From Hellea balneolensis DSM 19091 (GTDB lineage: Bacteria; Pseudomonadota; Alphaproteobacteria; Caulobacterales; Maricaulaceae), in the NCBI RefSeq assembly GCF_000428525.1, contig NZ_AUAC01000004.1, positions 186,001-250,000 of the forward strand: a stretch of 64,000 nucleotides of DNA. The letters run 5' to 3'. The notes under the pieces are model-generated. The model was not told the origin of the DNA. It saw only the letters and a list, made by a program, of their open reading frames with translations, and did not search any database. Below are positions 44,238-54,211 of this stretch, one piece after another. The stretch's first letter is position 1. Every line of letters starts with the position of its first letter. The position numbers were made by a program, and so were the translations under genes.

Positions 44238-44816
44238 CTAACGCTCAATCTCATAAGCCGCGATCGCGTCATCTTGATTTTGGAGGTAGCCCATCTCATC
44301 CACGCCTTCCATGAGGCAGTGGCGGGAGAAAGCATCTACGTCGAATTTATAGGTACCGCCATTACGGGGTAGGCGCACTTCGCAGCTGTCCAAATCCACG
44401 GTCACATCTGCGCCGGGATTATCGAGCAGCCATTGATGGGCGCGTTTATCAATCACAATCGGGAGTAAGCCGTTCTTAAGCGAGTTCCCACGGAAAATAT
44501 CCGCAATCTCAGAGCTAATCACAACACGAAATCCGTAATCCGTCAGGCCCCAAGGCGCATGTTCACGGGAAGAGCCACAGCCAAAATTATGCCCCGCGAC
44601 GAGGATTTCACAAGCTTTGCCATCTTCCGAATTTAATTCGTGATCTGTGAGGTTACCTTTGGCGTCATAGCGCAAATTGGCAAAAACATGCTCGCCCAAT
44701 CCCGCTTTCGTTGTCATGGAGAGAAACTTGGCGGGCATGATTTGGTCGGTGTCGATATTTTCTAACGGGAGGACAAGTGTGCGTGAGGTAACAGTGGTGA
44801 GAGGTGCGAAGGTCAT
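44238..44816 (-). CDS. leuD: 3-isopropylmalate dehydratase small subunit
   Basis: A 192-residue swivel domain with LENIDTDQIMPAKFL, LVAGHNFGCGSSREHAPW (catalytic-Ser loop) and a FRGNSLKNGLLPI motif. With LeuC it isomerises 2-isopropylmalate to 3-isopropylmalate. A palindromic repeat of about 150 bp separates it from leuC. Confidence 0.97.
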   Translation of the reverse strand: MTFAPLTTVTSRTLVLPLENIDTDQIMPAKFLSMTTKAGLGEHVFANLRYDAKGNLTDHELNSEDGKACEILVAGHNFGCGSSREHAPWGLTDYGFRVVISSEIADIFRGNSLKNGLLPIVIDKRAHQWLLDNPGADVTVDLDSCEVRLPRNGGTYKFDVDAFSRHCLMEGVDEMGYLQNQDDAIAAYEIER

Positions 44817-44820
44817 AAGC

Positions 44821-44972
44821 GGAACCCCCTCCCCCGTTTACGGGGGAGGTGCCGGAGCACAGCGGAGGCGGAGGGGGGAGCCAAACAGAGCCGCCAATAA
44901 TGTTGCACACCACTTGCCGCTCCCCCCATCCCCGCTTCGCGGTACTTCCCCCGTGCACGGGGGAAGGGTTTC
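44821..44972. repeat. palindromic intergenic element inside the leuC-leuD gap
   Basis: The arms include hairpin CCTCCCCCG-TTTA-CGGGGGAGG (44828-44849), the perfect palindrome CTTCCCCC-GTGCAC-GGGGGAAG (44945-44966), and the pairing GGGGGGAGC with GCTCCCCCC. The ends GGAACCC and GGGTTTCC close an outer stem. It resembles the large GC-rich repeats found in intergenic regions of many alphaproteobacteria. It should be transcribed with the operon and could alter mRNA stability between leuC and leuD. Confidence 0.85.
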
Positions 44973-44982
44973 CGTATTATTC

Positions 44983-46380
44983 TCATGCCGCACTCTCCAT
45001 TTTACGCGGGTCGGTAATCACGCCTGCAATCGCACTGGCGGCAGCTGTTTCAGGTGACGCCAAAACGGTACGAACGCCCGGCCCTTGGCGGCCCATGAAG
45101 TTGCGGTTGGAGGTAGAGACAACGAGATCTCCCGGCGCGCCAATATCGCCGTTCATACCCAGGCACATGGAACAGCCCGCCTCGCGCCATTCTGCCCCTG
45201 CCGCGATGAAAACTTTATCCAAGCCTTCATCTTCGGCGCGGGCTTTGACAAGCACACTGCCCGGCACGACGATAGCTGTAACGTTGCTCGCGACTTTGCG
45301 GCCTTTGAAAATTGACGCGGCAGCCCGTAAATCTTCCATACGGGAATTGGTGCAAGAGCCAATAAAGACTTTATCCACTGGCGTACCCGCAATTTTTGCG
45401 CCCGCTTTTAATTGCATATAATCCAGCGCGCTTTCATCCGTGGCATCAACCGCCGCAGGAATGACTGCATCAATCGCCATGCCCATTCCGGGATGGGTGC
45501 CGTAAGTCACCATGGGGCGAATATCTTCGGCAGCAATATGGACCTCTTTGTCAAAGACGGACCCTTCATCGGTCGCAAGGCTCGCCCAATCAGCGCAAGC
45601 CGCATCATAATTCTCGGGCGTAAATTTACGGTCTTTAAGATAGCTAAAGGTCGTTTCATCCGGCGCAATCATGCCGCAACGCGCCCCCGCCTCGATGGAC
45701 ATGTTACAGACGGTCATACGGCCATCCATGGACATTTCTTCAAAGACATTACCGCGATATTCCAGCGCATAGCCCGTTCCGCCGCCAATCCCAATTTTGG
45801 CGATAATGGCGAGTATAACATCTTTGGGCGTGACGCCCTCCGCGAGCTGTCCATTGACGTTAATCGCCATGGTCTTGGGCTTGCGCATCAGGATAGATTG
45901 ATTAGCCAGAACATGACCAACTTGTGTCGTACCAATGCCAAAGGCAATCGCGCCGAAAGCGCCATGGGTCGAGGTATGGCTATCCCCGCAAACAATGGTC
46001 ATGCCGGGCTGCGTCGCGCCAAGCTCTGGCCCCATCACATGAACAATCCCGCGATTATCACTCTCCCAGCCATGGGTTTCAATACCGTGCTCCGCTGCAT
46101 TCGCTAAAAGCGTTTCAACCTGTGTCTCCGCTTGCGCGGTGACATATGGGCGAGACCCATCAGGGTTCACTTTGGTTGGCGTCGAATGATCAATCGTTGC
46201 GAGCGTGCGGTCAGGACGGCGGACTTTCAGGCCCCGCTCGCGCAGAACCGTAAAGGCTTGCGGCGAGGTCACTTCATGGATGAGGTGCAGATCAATATAA
46301 AACGTCGCGGGATGCGCCTCTGTTTCAGGCACAACAATGTGACGTTCCCAAACTTTATCGAAGAGTGTTTTAGGCATCAA
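44983..46380 (-). CDS. leuC: 3-isopropylmalate dehydratase large subunit
   Basis: A 465-residue aconitase-fold subunit. It has TLFDKVWERH, HEVTSPQAF, VCGDSHTSTHGAFG and the three Fe-S cysteines in GSCTNSR and CSMCLGMN. Its start overlaps the leuA stop by 4 bases. Confidence 0.97.
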   Translation of the reverse strand: MMPKTLFDKVWERHIVVPETEAHPATFYIDLHLIHEVTSPQAFTVLRERGLKVRRPDRTLATIDHSTPTKVNPDGSRPYVTAQAETQVETLLANAAEHGIETHGWESDNRGIVHVMGPELGATQPGMTIVCGDSHTSTHGAFGAIAFGIGTTQVGHVLANQSILMRKPKTMAINVNGQLAEGVTPKDVILAIIAKIGIGGGTGYALEYRGNVFEEMSMDGRMTVCNMSIEAGARCGMIAPDETTFSYLKDRKFTPENYDAACADWASLATDEGSVFDKEVHIAAEDIRPMVTYGTHPGMGMAIDAVIPAAVDATDESALDYMQLKAGAKIAGTPVDKVFIGSCTNSRMEDLRAAASIFKGRKVASNVTAIVVPGSVLVKARAEDEGLDKVFIAAGAEWREAGCSMCLGMNGDIGAPGDLVVSTSNRNFMGRQGPGVRTVLASPETAAASAIAGVITDPRKMESAA

Positions 46381-47930
46381 TGCTGCGCCGCGATACTGGC
46401 TTGCCTCACCGCGCGCCTTTCAATTCTATTTATCACGTCCAAATAAGCTTTCGCCCCTGCCAGAACTGTATCCATGCTAGCGCCGCGGCCTTGGTAATTT
46501 TCAAACTCCGTCGAGACACGAACAGCCGCTTCGGCCATGGCGTCTTTACCTTCGGAAACCGACTGTACGGTGAAGCTTTCAAGATGCAGCGGATGACCCG
46601 TAATATCAGAAATGGCGAGGAAGACTGCATTGACGGGACCAGCCGCCTCTGAAACGGCTTTTTTACTCTCTCCATTTTCATGGGTGAGCTGCACCGTCGC
46701 TTGCGGGGAGCGATTATCATCCGAGCCCGCAGAAACATAAAGACTATCAATCGACCACGGCCCTTGTGTGCCGACGGCTTCGCCTAAAATGAGCGCTTCT
46801 AAGTCAGCATCAAAGACTTCCTTTTTGGCATCGGCAAGCTCTTTAAAGGCAACAAAGACGGATTGAAGCTGATTATCAGACATTTCGAACCCAAGCTTCG
46901 AGGCACGGTTTTTAAGCGCCGCACGGCCTGAATGTTTGCCGAGGACAAGATTATCCGTCGAGACGCCCACATCTTCGGGCTTCATGATTTCATAGGTTTC
47001 GCGGTTAGCCAAAACGCCGTGCTGGTGAATGCCGCTTTCATGAGCGAAAGCATTTTTCCCGACAATAGCTTTATTACGCGGGACAGGATTACCCGTCAGC
47101 GTGGCGAGCAGTTTTGACGCGCCGTAAATGCCTTCGGTTTTAATCCGCGTGGTGAGGCCAAAGAAATCTTTGCGCGTGTTCAGCGCCATAATGACTTCTT
47201 CAGTTGCGCAATTGCCCGCGCGCTCCCCAATGCCGTTAAGCGCGCATTCCACTTGGCGCGCGCCGCCGCGCACCGCCGCGAGCGAGTTCGCGACAGCCAA
47301 TCCCAAATCATCATGACAATGGGCGGAGAATATCGCCTTATCCGCGCCTTCAATTTCCGTGGTTAAAAATTCGAACAGATTCTGTATTTCTTCAGGCGTG
47401 GTGTAGCCCACTGTATCAGGGATATTGATAGTGGTTGCGCCGGCTTTAATGGCGGCTTCGACAACGCGTTTTAGATAATCACGCTCCGTGCGGATAGCGT
47501 CTTCGGCGGAAAACTCGACATCATCCGTATATTCACGGCAGATTTCTATGCCCCTGATGGCGCGGGCAACAATCTCGTCTTTGCTCATTTTGAGCTTAAA
47601 TTCACGGTGCAAAGGCGAGGTTGCGATGAATGTGTGAATGCGGCCAGACTTGGCAGGCTTAATCGCTTCGCCGGATGCGCGAATATCGCTCTCCATACAG
47701 CGAGCCAATGAACAGATTGTGCTGTCCTTGATGGTCTCGGCAATAGTTTTAATCGCCTCAAAATCGCCAGGGGACGCCGCGGCAAAACCTGCCTCAATAA
47801 TATCAACGCCGAGGCCTTCCAACGCTTCGGCCATTGCGAGCTTCTGGCCCGAGGTCATAGAAAACCCCGGCGCTTGTTCGCCGTCGCGTAAAGTGGTGTC
47901 GAATATTTTTACTTGGTTTGTTTTAGTCAT
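46377..47930 (-). CDS. leuA: 2-isopropylmalate synthase
   Basis: A 517-residue enzyme that condenses acetyl-CoA with 2-oxoisovalerate. It has FDTTLRDGEQAPGFSM, SAHCHDDLGLAVANSLAAV, and ESGIHQHGVL. The C-terminal domain (about 390-510) is the LeuA regulatory domain for leucine feedback. It overlaps leuC by 4 bases and follows ilvN by 37 bases. Confidence 0.97.
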   Translation of the reverse strand: MTKTNQVKIFDTTLRDGEQAPGFSMTSGQKLAMAEALEGLGVDIIEAGFAAASPGDFEAIKTIAETIKDSTICSLARCMESDIRASGEAIKPAKSGRIHTFIATSPLHREFKLKMSKDEIVARAIRGIEICREYTDDVEFSAEDAIRTERDYLKRVVEAAIKAGATTINIPDTVGYTTPEEIQNLFEFLTTEIEGADKAIFSAHCHDDLGLAVANSLAAVRGGARQVECALNGIGERAGNCATEEVIMALNTRKDFFGLTTRIKTEGIYGASKLLATLTGNPVPRNKAIVGKNAFAHESGIHQHGVLANRETYEIMKPEDVGVSTDNLVLGKHSGRAALKNRASKLGFEMSDNQLQSVFVAFKELADAKKEVFDADLEALILGEAVGTQGPWSIDSLYVSAGSDDNRSPQATVQLTHENGESKKAVSEAAGPVNAVFLAISDITGHPLHLESFTVQSVSEGKDAMAEAAVRVSTEFENYQGRGASMDTVLAGAKAYLDVINRIERRAVRQASIAAQH

Positions 47931-47967
47931 TTTAAATCTCGAAAATCTAAGTCAGTCTTCGATGTAT

Positions 47968-48270
47968 CTAAGCTCGTTCAGCATGTCTGCGGCGGCCAAC
48001 CTTTTCGGCACTGACCACATTATAAAGCCGTTCGAGCTGTTTACAGAGCGTGTCCAGATTGCTGGGTCCGCCTGTGTCCTCAATGTGAACCAACAGATCG
48101 AAATCACCATCCACGCGCTGCGTGCAATGTACATCACGGTAGTCATATCCACGGCGCTCGATCGTGCCGAGCGCCCTGATCAGGGTTCCGCTAACATCAT
48201 GGAGAACAATCTTAAGCTTGCCTTGAACGCCCGAAGGCTCAAAAGTTTTATCGCGTTGAAGTTGGGTCAT
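47968..48270 (-). CDS. ilvN: acetolactate synthase small subunit, short IlvN/IlvM-like form
   Basis: A 100-residue ACT-domain subunit (core about 18-85, LKIVLHDVSGTLIRALGTIERRGYDYRDV, then VDGDFDLLVHIEDTG). Most alphaproteobacterial IlvN/IlvH proteins are 160-185 residues with a second domain. This is near the size of the enterobacterial IlvN and IlvM (about 90-100). It follows the small membrane gene by 3 bases. Confidence 0.85.
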   Translation of the reverse strand: MTQLQRDKTFEPSGVQGKLKIVLHDVSGTLIRALGTIERRGYDYRDVHCTQRVDGDFDLLVHIEDTGGPSNLDTLCKQLERLYNVVSAEKVGRRRHAERA

Positions 48271-48273
48271 GAT

Positions 48274-48456
48274 TTAACCTACTGCACCAAATGTAAAAGG
48301 GGATTTCAAACAACTGTAGAAACCCAAAATTGGAATTAATAATACAACAGCCCAAAAGCTTAGCTTCATTATCGTCCACCCATGCTTCATATCTTTATGA
48401 GGGCGATTTTGAATATCCTTTTGCGAAGGCGTCACTGATTTGAACAAATCTTTCAC
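48274..48456 (-). CDS. 60-residue single-pass membrane protein between ilvB and ilvN
   Basis: A small ORF with a GTG start at 48456 placed 7 bases after GGAG (a good ribosome-binding site), 1 base from the ilvB stop, and ending 3 bases before ilvN. The N-terminal half is charged (Lys, Asp, Gln, Arg, His); residues 30-47 (LSFWAVVLLIPILGFYSC) form one membrane helix. No family is recognised. Its tight spacing and start site support real translation; a role is unknown. Confidence 0.65.
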   Translation of the reverse strand: MKDLFKSVTPSQKDIQNRPHKDMKHGWTIMKLSFWAVVLLIPILGFYSCLKSPFTFGAVG

Positions 48457-48457
48457 C

Positions 48458-50182
48458 CTACCGCTCCATCATATCGGCATTGCTTCGCCCGGGCGGAACG
48501 AGCGGCCAGACATTTTCATTCGGATCGATTTTTACATGCATGAGGATGGGGCCGTCTGTTTCTAAAAGACGGTCAATGCCTACATCGACTTCATCGGCGG
48601 TGGTCACGGTAAAGGCATCAATCTGAAACGCTTTGGCAACCAAGGCAAAGTCAGGATTATCATCCATATTGGTTTCGGAATAATTCTTATCAAAGAAGAC
48701 TTCCTGCCATTGGCGCACCATGCCAAGCGCGGAGTTATCCAGTAGGACGATTTTCAACGGAATATCGTAACGGAAGAGCGTCGCGAGTTCCTGAATATTC
48801 ATCATGATAGACCCATCGCCAGAGACGGTAATAACCGTGCGTTCCGGTGCGCCGAGTTTTGCGCCTAAGCCCGCAGGTAAGCCAAAGCCCATCGTGCCTA
48901 ATCCGCCGCTAGTGATGTGATCTTTCGGTTCATCGAAATAGCAATGTTGCGCGACCCACATTTGATGCTGTCCGACATCGCATGTAATTATAGCGCTATC
49001 ATCTGCGCGGCGCGAGAGATCGTGCAAAAGTTTGGGCGCGTAAACACCGGGAGAGGCTTTGGCCTGCGCGCCTTCATAATCCCATTCATGCATGGCGCGG
49101 CGGGAATAGCAAAGCTCTCGCCAGTCATCACACTCCGAGCGGCCCGGATTGAGCGCTTCTAGGTTTTTCTTGAGTGACCCATCCAGATAAACATCCACTT
49201 TGCGAAGCTTATTAATTTCCGCAATATCAATATCCATGTGAATAACTTTGGCATGGGGCGCAAAGGTATCGAGCTTACCTGTCGCGCGGTCGTCAAAACG
49301 CGCCCCCGCGACGATTAATAAGTCACATTCTTGTACCGCGTAATTCGCCGCCTTAAGGCCATGCATACCCAGCATGCCTAAAAATTGCGGATGGTCAGAT
49401 GGCATCGCGCCTAAGCCTTTAAGGGTTGAGACAACTGGAATATCGGTGCGTTCAACGAGGTCGCGCAATTCCTTAACACCGTCGCCCTGAGCAATCCCGC
49501 CGCCAATATAAAAGAGCGGTTTTTGTGCCTCGCGGATAAGCGCTTCGGCCTTAGAGATATAATCGCTCTGTCCCATTTCAGGCTTTACCTTCGGATAGGG
49601 CCGCCATTTATGACGCTCTGTTGTCATGGCATTGGCGACATCTTTGGGGAGGTCAATCAGGACAGGACCGGGGCGACCTTCGGCAGCAATGAAATAAGCT
49701 TCGGCCACCATGCCGGGAATATCGGCAGGGTCACGCACGATGTAGCTATGCTTAACCACAGGCAGGGTCATGCCGAAAATGTCAACCTCTTGGAACGCAT
49801 CTGTTCCCATCAGGTTAGACGGCACTTGGCCCGTCACAAAGACAACAGGCACAGAGTCGAGATAAGCATCCGCAATCGCGGTAATCAGGTTTGTGGCACC
49901 AGGACCTGACGTGGCGAATGCCGTGCCTGTGCGTCCGGTCGCACGCGCATAGCCAATCGCGGCCATGCCGCAACCTTGCTCATGACGGCAGAGGATATGA
50001 CGTAATTGCGGAATAGTCGGCAACACATCATAGACAGGCATAATCGCCCCGCCCGGATAGCCAAAGATGGTTTCCACACCTTGCTCCACAAGCGATTCCA
50101 GCAATAATTGCGACCCCGATTTTGCCGGACGGTCAGCGATCTTTTCAGTCGCTTGCTTTTCAAATTGTGTGGCTGTGGTCAT
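48458..50182 (-). CDS. ilvB: acetolactate synthase large subunit
   Basis: A 574-residue ThDP enzyme for the shared first step of valine/leucine and isoleucine synthesis. It has FGYPGGAIMPVYDVL, the catalytic-Glu segment RHEQGCGMAAIGYARATG, FAD-binding centre, and the ThDP motif GDGSIMMNIQELATL. It pairs with the short ilvN. A palindromic repeat lies between its start and ilvC. Confidence 0.97.
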   Translation of the reverse strand: MTTATQFEKQATEKIADRPAKSGSQLLLESLVEQGVETIFGYPGGAIMPVYDVLPTIPQLRHILCRHEQGCGMAAIGYARATGRTGTAFATSGPGATNLITAIADAYLDSVPVVFVTGQVPSNLMGTDAFQEVDIFGMTLPVVKHSYIVRDPADIPGMVAEAYFIAAEGRPGPVLIDLPKDVANAMTTERHKWRPYPKVKPEMGQSDYISKAEALIREAQKPLFYIGGGIAQGDGVKELRDLVERTDIPVVSTLKGLGAMPSDHPQFLGMLGMHGLKAANYAVQECDLLIVAGARFDDRATGKLDTFAPHAKVIHMDIDIAEINKLRKVDVYLDGSLKKNLEALNPGRSECDDWRELCYSRRAMHEWDYEGAQAKASPGVYAPKLLHDLSRRADDSAIITCDVGQHQMWVAQHCYFDEPKDHITSGGLGTMGFGLPAGLGAKLGAPERTVITVSGDGSIMMNIQELATLFRYDIPLKIVLLDNSALGMVRQWQEVFFDKNYSETNMDDNPDFALVAKAFQIDAFTVTTADEVDVGIDRLLETDGPILMHVKIDPNENVWPLVPPGRSNADMMER

Positions 50183-50202
50183 GGTCTATCCGATTTTTAT
50201 TT

Positions 50203-50292
50203 CCGTTCATCCCTGCGAAGGCAGGGATTAGGACTTACGTGCAATTAATACCTCACCTTCGTCCTTGCCCCTGCTTTCGCAGGGGTGAGCGG
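50203..50292. repeat. palindromic intergenic element between ilvC and ilvB
   Basis: Hairpin ATCCCTGC-GAAG-GCAGGGAT (50209-50228) and hairpin CCCCTGC-TTTC-GCAGGGG (50268-50285) are inverted copies of each other, so the 90-bp unit can also fold end to end. It matches the common short repeat carrying CCCTGCGAAxGCAGGG found in many alphaproteobacteria. It is in the operon and has no coding role. Confidence 0.82.
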
Positions 50293-50302
50293 TATGTAAA
50301 AT

Positions 50303-51334
<1,032 letters not shown>

Positions 51335-51355
51335 TTAGGTTCCTTAGGTGTCTAA

Positions 51356-53023
51356 TTAATTATCGAATGGGAATGAGGTGACGGCGCCTTTGGAGGCAGA
51401 GCCAACCAGCTTAGCAAATTTGGCATAAGCGCCGCTAGGGTATTTAGGTTTAGGCGGCGTCCAACCGACCTTACGCGCTTCGAGGTCCGCATCAACATTG
51501 ATGGTCTTAGCCTCTACATCGATAGTGACTTTATCGCCGTCCTGCACGAACGCAATCGGGCCGCCATGGGCGGCTTCTGGCGCAACGTGACCAATCACGA
51601 AACCATAGGATGCGCCAGAGAAACGGCCATCTGTAATCAGCGCAACATGGTCTGCTAAGTCTTGGCCGACGAGAGCCGCTGTCACGCCAAGCATTTCGCG
51701 CATACCGGGCCCGCCGCAAGGGCCTTCATTACGTATAATGACAACATCGCCTTTTTTAATTCCATTATTTTGGACGACCTCGAAACAGTCTTCTTCGGAC
51801 TCGAACACACGGGCCTTGCCCTCAAAGAAGAGCGCGCCGTGACCGGCAAGTTTCACAACGCAGCCTTCTGGGGCCATGTCGCCATAGAGGATGCCATAAC
51901 CGCCGCGCGATTTCACAGGGTCGCTGAACTGGCGCACAACGTCTTGACCCTCAGCTTCTTTGGCGTCGAGAATTTCCTCAAAAAGAGACCGCCCCGTAAC
52001 AGTTGGCTGATCATCAATGCGGCCATCCTCAACAAGGCGCTTGCCAATCAACGCTGACCCCCCCGCCGCATAAAGGTCAAAGGCCATATATTTGCCGCCC
52101 GGTTTCAAATCACCAATGACTGGCGTCGTGCGGGAGATTTCATCAAATGCATCAATATTGAAATCATTCACGCCTGCTTCTGTCGCAATAGCCAGTAAGT
52201 GCAAAATCGCATTAGTCGACGCCGCAGTCGCCGACAGCGCAATCGCGGCATTCATCAGCGATTTTTTGGTAATCATCTCGCGCGGCAAGCGGTTCTCTTT
52301 CACGCAATCGACAACAATTTGCCCCGCGCGATAAGCACTATCATTTTTATCCTCTGACACAGCTGGCACATCATTCGCGCCCATGGGTGACAGGCCGAGG
52401 AATGTCATCGCCATCGCCATTGAGTTAGCCGTAAACTGCCCGCCGCAAGCGCCCGCACCGGGACAAGCGGCTTTTTCAATCTCTTTAAGCTCAGCGTCAT
52501 CAATAATGCCCGCTGCGCATGCGCCCACGGCTTCAAATACATCCTGTACAGAAAGGTCTTTGCCTTTATGGTTGCCGGGCATGATAGAGCCGCCATAGAG
52601 GACAACACCCGGAATATTCATCCGCGCAAGCGCCATACCCGCGGCTGGGATGGTTTTATCGCAAGCCACCAAAATAATAACGCCGTCGAGGGAATGACCC
52701 TTCACGGCGAGTTCAATCGAGTCCGCGATAACTTCACGCGACATCAAACTAGCGCGCATGCCTTCGCTGCCCATTGTAATGCCATCAGAAACAGCAATAG
52801 AGTTGAAATCAACAGGCGTGCCGCCCGCCGCGCGAATACCGGCGCGGACAGGCACGGCGAGCTTATCAAGATCCATATTACATGGTCCCATATTGGTCCA
52901 TGTGTTGAAGACAGCAATCATCGGGCCTTCGAAATTTTCGTCATCCATACCCGTCGCACGCAACATGGCCCGCGCAGCAGCGCGGCTTGGGCCTTTTACA
53001 ATTGCATCACTTCGTTTTGTCAT
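51356..53023 (-). CDS. ilvD: dihydroxyacid dehydratase
   Basis: A 555-residue Fe-S enzyme, the first gene of the supraoperon. Cluster cysteines lie in [20 protein letters not shown] and [19 protein letters not shown] at 53023 begins [18 protein letters not shown]; a TTG at 53044 would place the start inside the upstream terminator hairpin and is rejected. The ribosome-binding site is weak. The terminator sits directly ahead of the start, in the position of an attenuator. Confidence 0.96.
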   Translation of the reverse strand: MTKRSDAIVKGPSRAAARAMLRATGMDDENFEGPMIAVFNTWTNMGPCNMDLDKLAVPVRAGIRAAGGTPVDFNSIAVSDGITMGSEGMRASLMSREVIADSIELAVKGHSLDGVIILVACDKTIPAAGMALARMNIPGVVLYGGSIMPGNHKGKDLSVQDVFEAVGACAAGIIDDAELKEIEKAACPGAGACGGQFTANSMAMAMTFLGLSPMGANDVPAVSEDKNDSAYRAGQIVVDCVKENRLPREMITKKSLMNAAIALSATAASTNAILHLLAIATEAGVNDFNIDAFDEISRTTPVIGDLKPGGKYMAFDLYAAGGSALIGKRLVEDGRIDDQPTVTGRSLFEEILDAKEAEGQDVVRQFSDPVKSRGGYGILYGDMAPEGCVVKLAGHGALFFEGKARVFESEEDCFEVVQNNGIKKGDVVIIRNEGPCGGPGMREMLGVTAALVGQDLADHVALITDGRFSGASYGFVIGHVAPEAAHGGPIAFVQDGDKVTIDVEAKTINVDADLEARKVGWTPPKPKYPSGAYAKFAKLVGSASKGAVTSFPFDN

Positions 53024-53042
53024 TTTCTTACTCTGTAAAACC

Positions 53043-53072
53043 AAAAAACCCGCTCATTTCGGAGCGGGTTTT
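53043..53072 (-). terminator. attenuator terminator upstream of ilvD
   Basis: On the minus strand AAAACCCGCTC pairs with GAGCGGGTTTT (11 bp) around a CGAAAT loop; the T-run continues to 53043. It lies 21 bases after the leader ORF stop and 19 bases before the ilvD start. The 5' arm CCCGCTC (53068-53062) can instead pair with an upstream GAGCGGG at 53106-53100, giving an antiterminator. Confidence 0.85.
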
Positions 53073-53093
53073 TGTAGGTTCTTTTAATTCGAC

Positions 53094-53231
53094 CTATATC
53101 CCGCTCAACGCTCCGTTAATAAGGAGCACCACAACTGATACCAGAAGGAGCACGAGGACAGACGTGATAGACGGCACAGCGCGGCTGGCGATTTTCACTT
53201 TTGGCTCGTTATCTTGTTGATACGGGTTCAT
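53094..53231 (-). CDS. branched-chain leader peptide ORF (attenuation leader)
   Basis: A 45-codon ORF starting with ATG at 53231, preceded by AAAGGA 5 bases upstream. Codons 25-38 read SVLVLLLVSVVVLLI-like: six Val, six Leu, one Ile and a single Ser among 14. It ends TAG at 53094, 21 bases before the terminator. Within the last Val/Leu/Ile codons GCTCC (53127-53123) can pair with GGAGC (53114-53110), and GAGCGGG (53106-53100) with the terminator arm. This is the 1:2, 2:3, 3:4 arrangement of classical attenuation. The run could also be a membrane helix of a genuine small protein; conservation in related genomes would decide. Confidence 0.75.
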   Translation of the reverse strand: MNPYQQDNEPKVKIASRAVPSITSVLVLLLVSVVVLLINGALSGI

Positions 53232-53259
53232 GGTTATCCTTTAACGTGAGATATTAATT

Positions 53260-53288
53260 ATTGTAAACAGACAAATGACGCAACACAA
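53260..53288 (-). promoter_or_regulatory. candidate promoter of the ilv-leu supraoperon
   Basis: On the minus strand TTGTGT (53288-53283) and TACAAT (53265-53260) are separated by 17 bases. Transcription would start about 30 bases ahead of the leader ATG at 53231, fitting a short attenuation leader. Confidence 0.6.
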
Positions 53289-53314
53289 AATTTTGCCTCT
53301 AAATTGCAAATATT

Positions 53315-53340
53315 AGGCATTTTACGATAATTTTATGCCT
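53315..53340. promoter_or_regulatory. AT-rich palindrome upstream of the ilv promoter
   Basis: AGGCAT (53315-53320) and ATGCCT (53335-53340) flank an AT-rich near-symmetrical core. It ends about 27 bases upstream of the candidate -35, a common location for an activator, but a weak terminator of the upstream DUF1444 gene is also possible. Confidence 0.35.
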
Positions 53341-53379
53341 TAAAATGACTACATTAAGGTAAGTGATACCGATAAGTCC

Positions 53380-54210
53380 TTAATCTACCTCTACCAACCC
53401 AATAACTCCATTGCGGCGCGAGAAGATTTGAGACGTTAAAAGGTTGAAGTCATCTTCAAAGGTAACTTTGATCATATTCGTTGCCAATTGCATTACATTG
53501 ACATCATTAATATCAAATATGAAGAGTTGATCTTTCCTCGGTAGAGCAAATATGCATCCATTCGGATATTCGGCATCGGCTATATCCCAGAATTCTTCCA
53601 ACAAAACGAGACTCGTAGTAAGGAATGTGTTGTCTTCTATGTAATAGAGAGACATTCCATTGATTGATTTATCACTAACAAGATTTGGTAACCACTTTTT
53701 TACATTGGTAAGCGCCGCCTCTCTTAAGTCAGCTAACGCTAACTCCGTGACATCAGTCGACGTGAGGCCTCGCATGGATTGAGGGGTATCCACCATATAA
53801 AACTCATTAAGCTCACCCACAAATACTTCGGCTACGACCTCTCCATTTTGTTCGCGCACTGCATTGATATAATTATCAGGCCTTAAAACGATAACAACGT
53901 CCTCTATTGCAACGGACATATCCTCATTTTCGTTTGCCAAAATAATAGCCGCAATTCGCTCGACACTCTCATCAATGTCTTCTTCGGGGTAAGCTTTCAG
54001 GTGATTAAACGCGTTTAACATATTAGCTTCGCCTACAACTTCTCCGCTGCTAAGGATGATTAACCGTCCACCATCATTAACATCAGTTTGAAACTCCGAT
54101 GTTGACCCCATAGTTTTTGCCTTGGCGATAACCAAATCTCGAAAGCCGGCTATATCTATTTCGGAATTCGCGCCGGGTTTTTTTCCAAATAATTTAGACA
54201 AGAGTGACAT
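53380..54210 (-). CDS. DUF1444-like protein
   Basis: A 276-residue soluble protein. The segment VFVGELNEFYMVDTPQSMRGLTSTDV and later GCIFALPRKDQLFIFDI match the layout of DUF1444/YtpQ proteins, whose function is unknown. ATG at 54210 follows the metB stop by 1 base, so it is translated with metB. It is more AT-rich than the biosynthetic genes and is the last gene of the methionine operon. Confidence 0.65.
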   Translation of the reverse strand: MSLLSKLFGKKPGANSEIDIAGFRDLVIAKAKTMGSTSEFQTDVNDGGRLIILSSGEVVGEANMLNAFNHLKAYPEEDIDESVERIAAIILANENEDMSVAIEDVVIVLRPDNYINAVREQNGEVVAEVFVGELNEFYMVDTPQSMRGLTSTDVTELALADLREAALTNVKKWLPNLVSDKSINGMSLYYIEDNTFLTTSLVLLEEFWDIADAEYPNGCIFALPRKDQLFIFDINDVNVMQLATNMIKVTFEDDFNLLTSQIFSRRNGVIGLVEVD

Positions 54211-54211
54211 A

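Noticed and set aside
53300-53400. Terminator of the DUF1444 gene at CCTTAA...TTAAGG
   Set aside because: The stem is short and AT-rich and has no U-run, so it is not listed as a feature.
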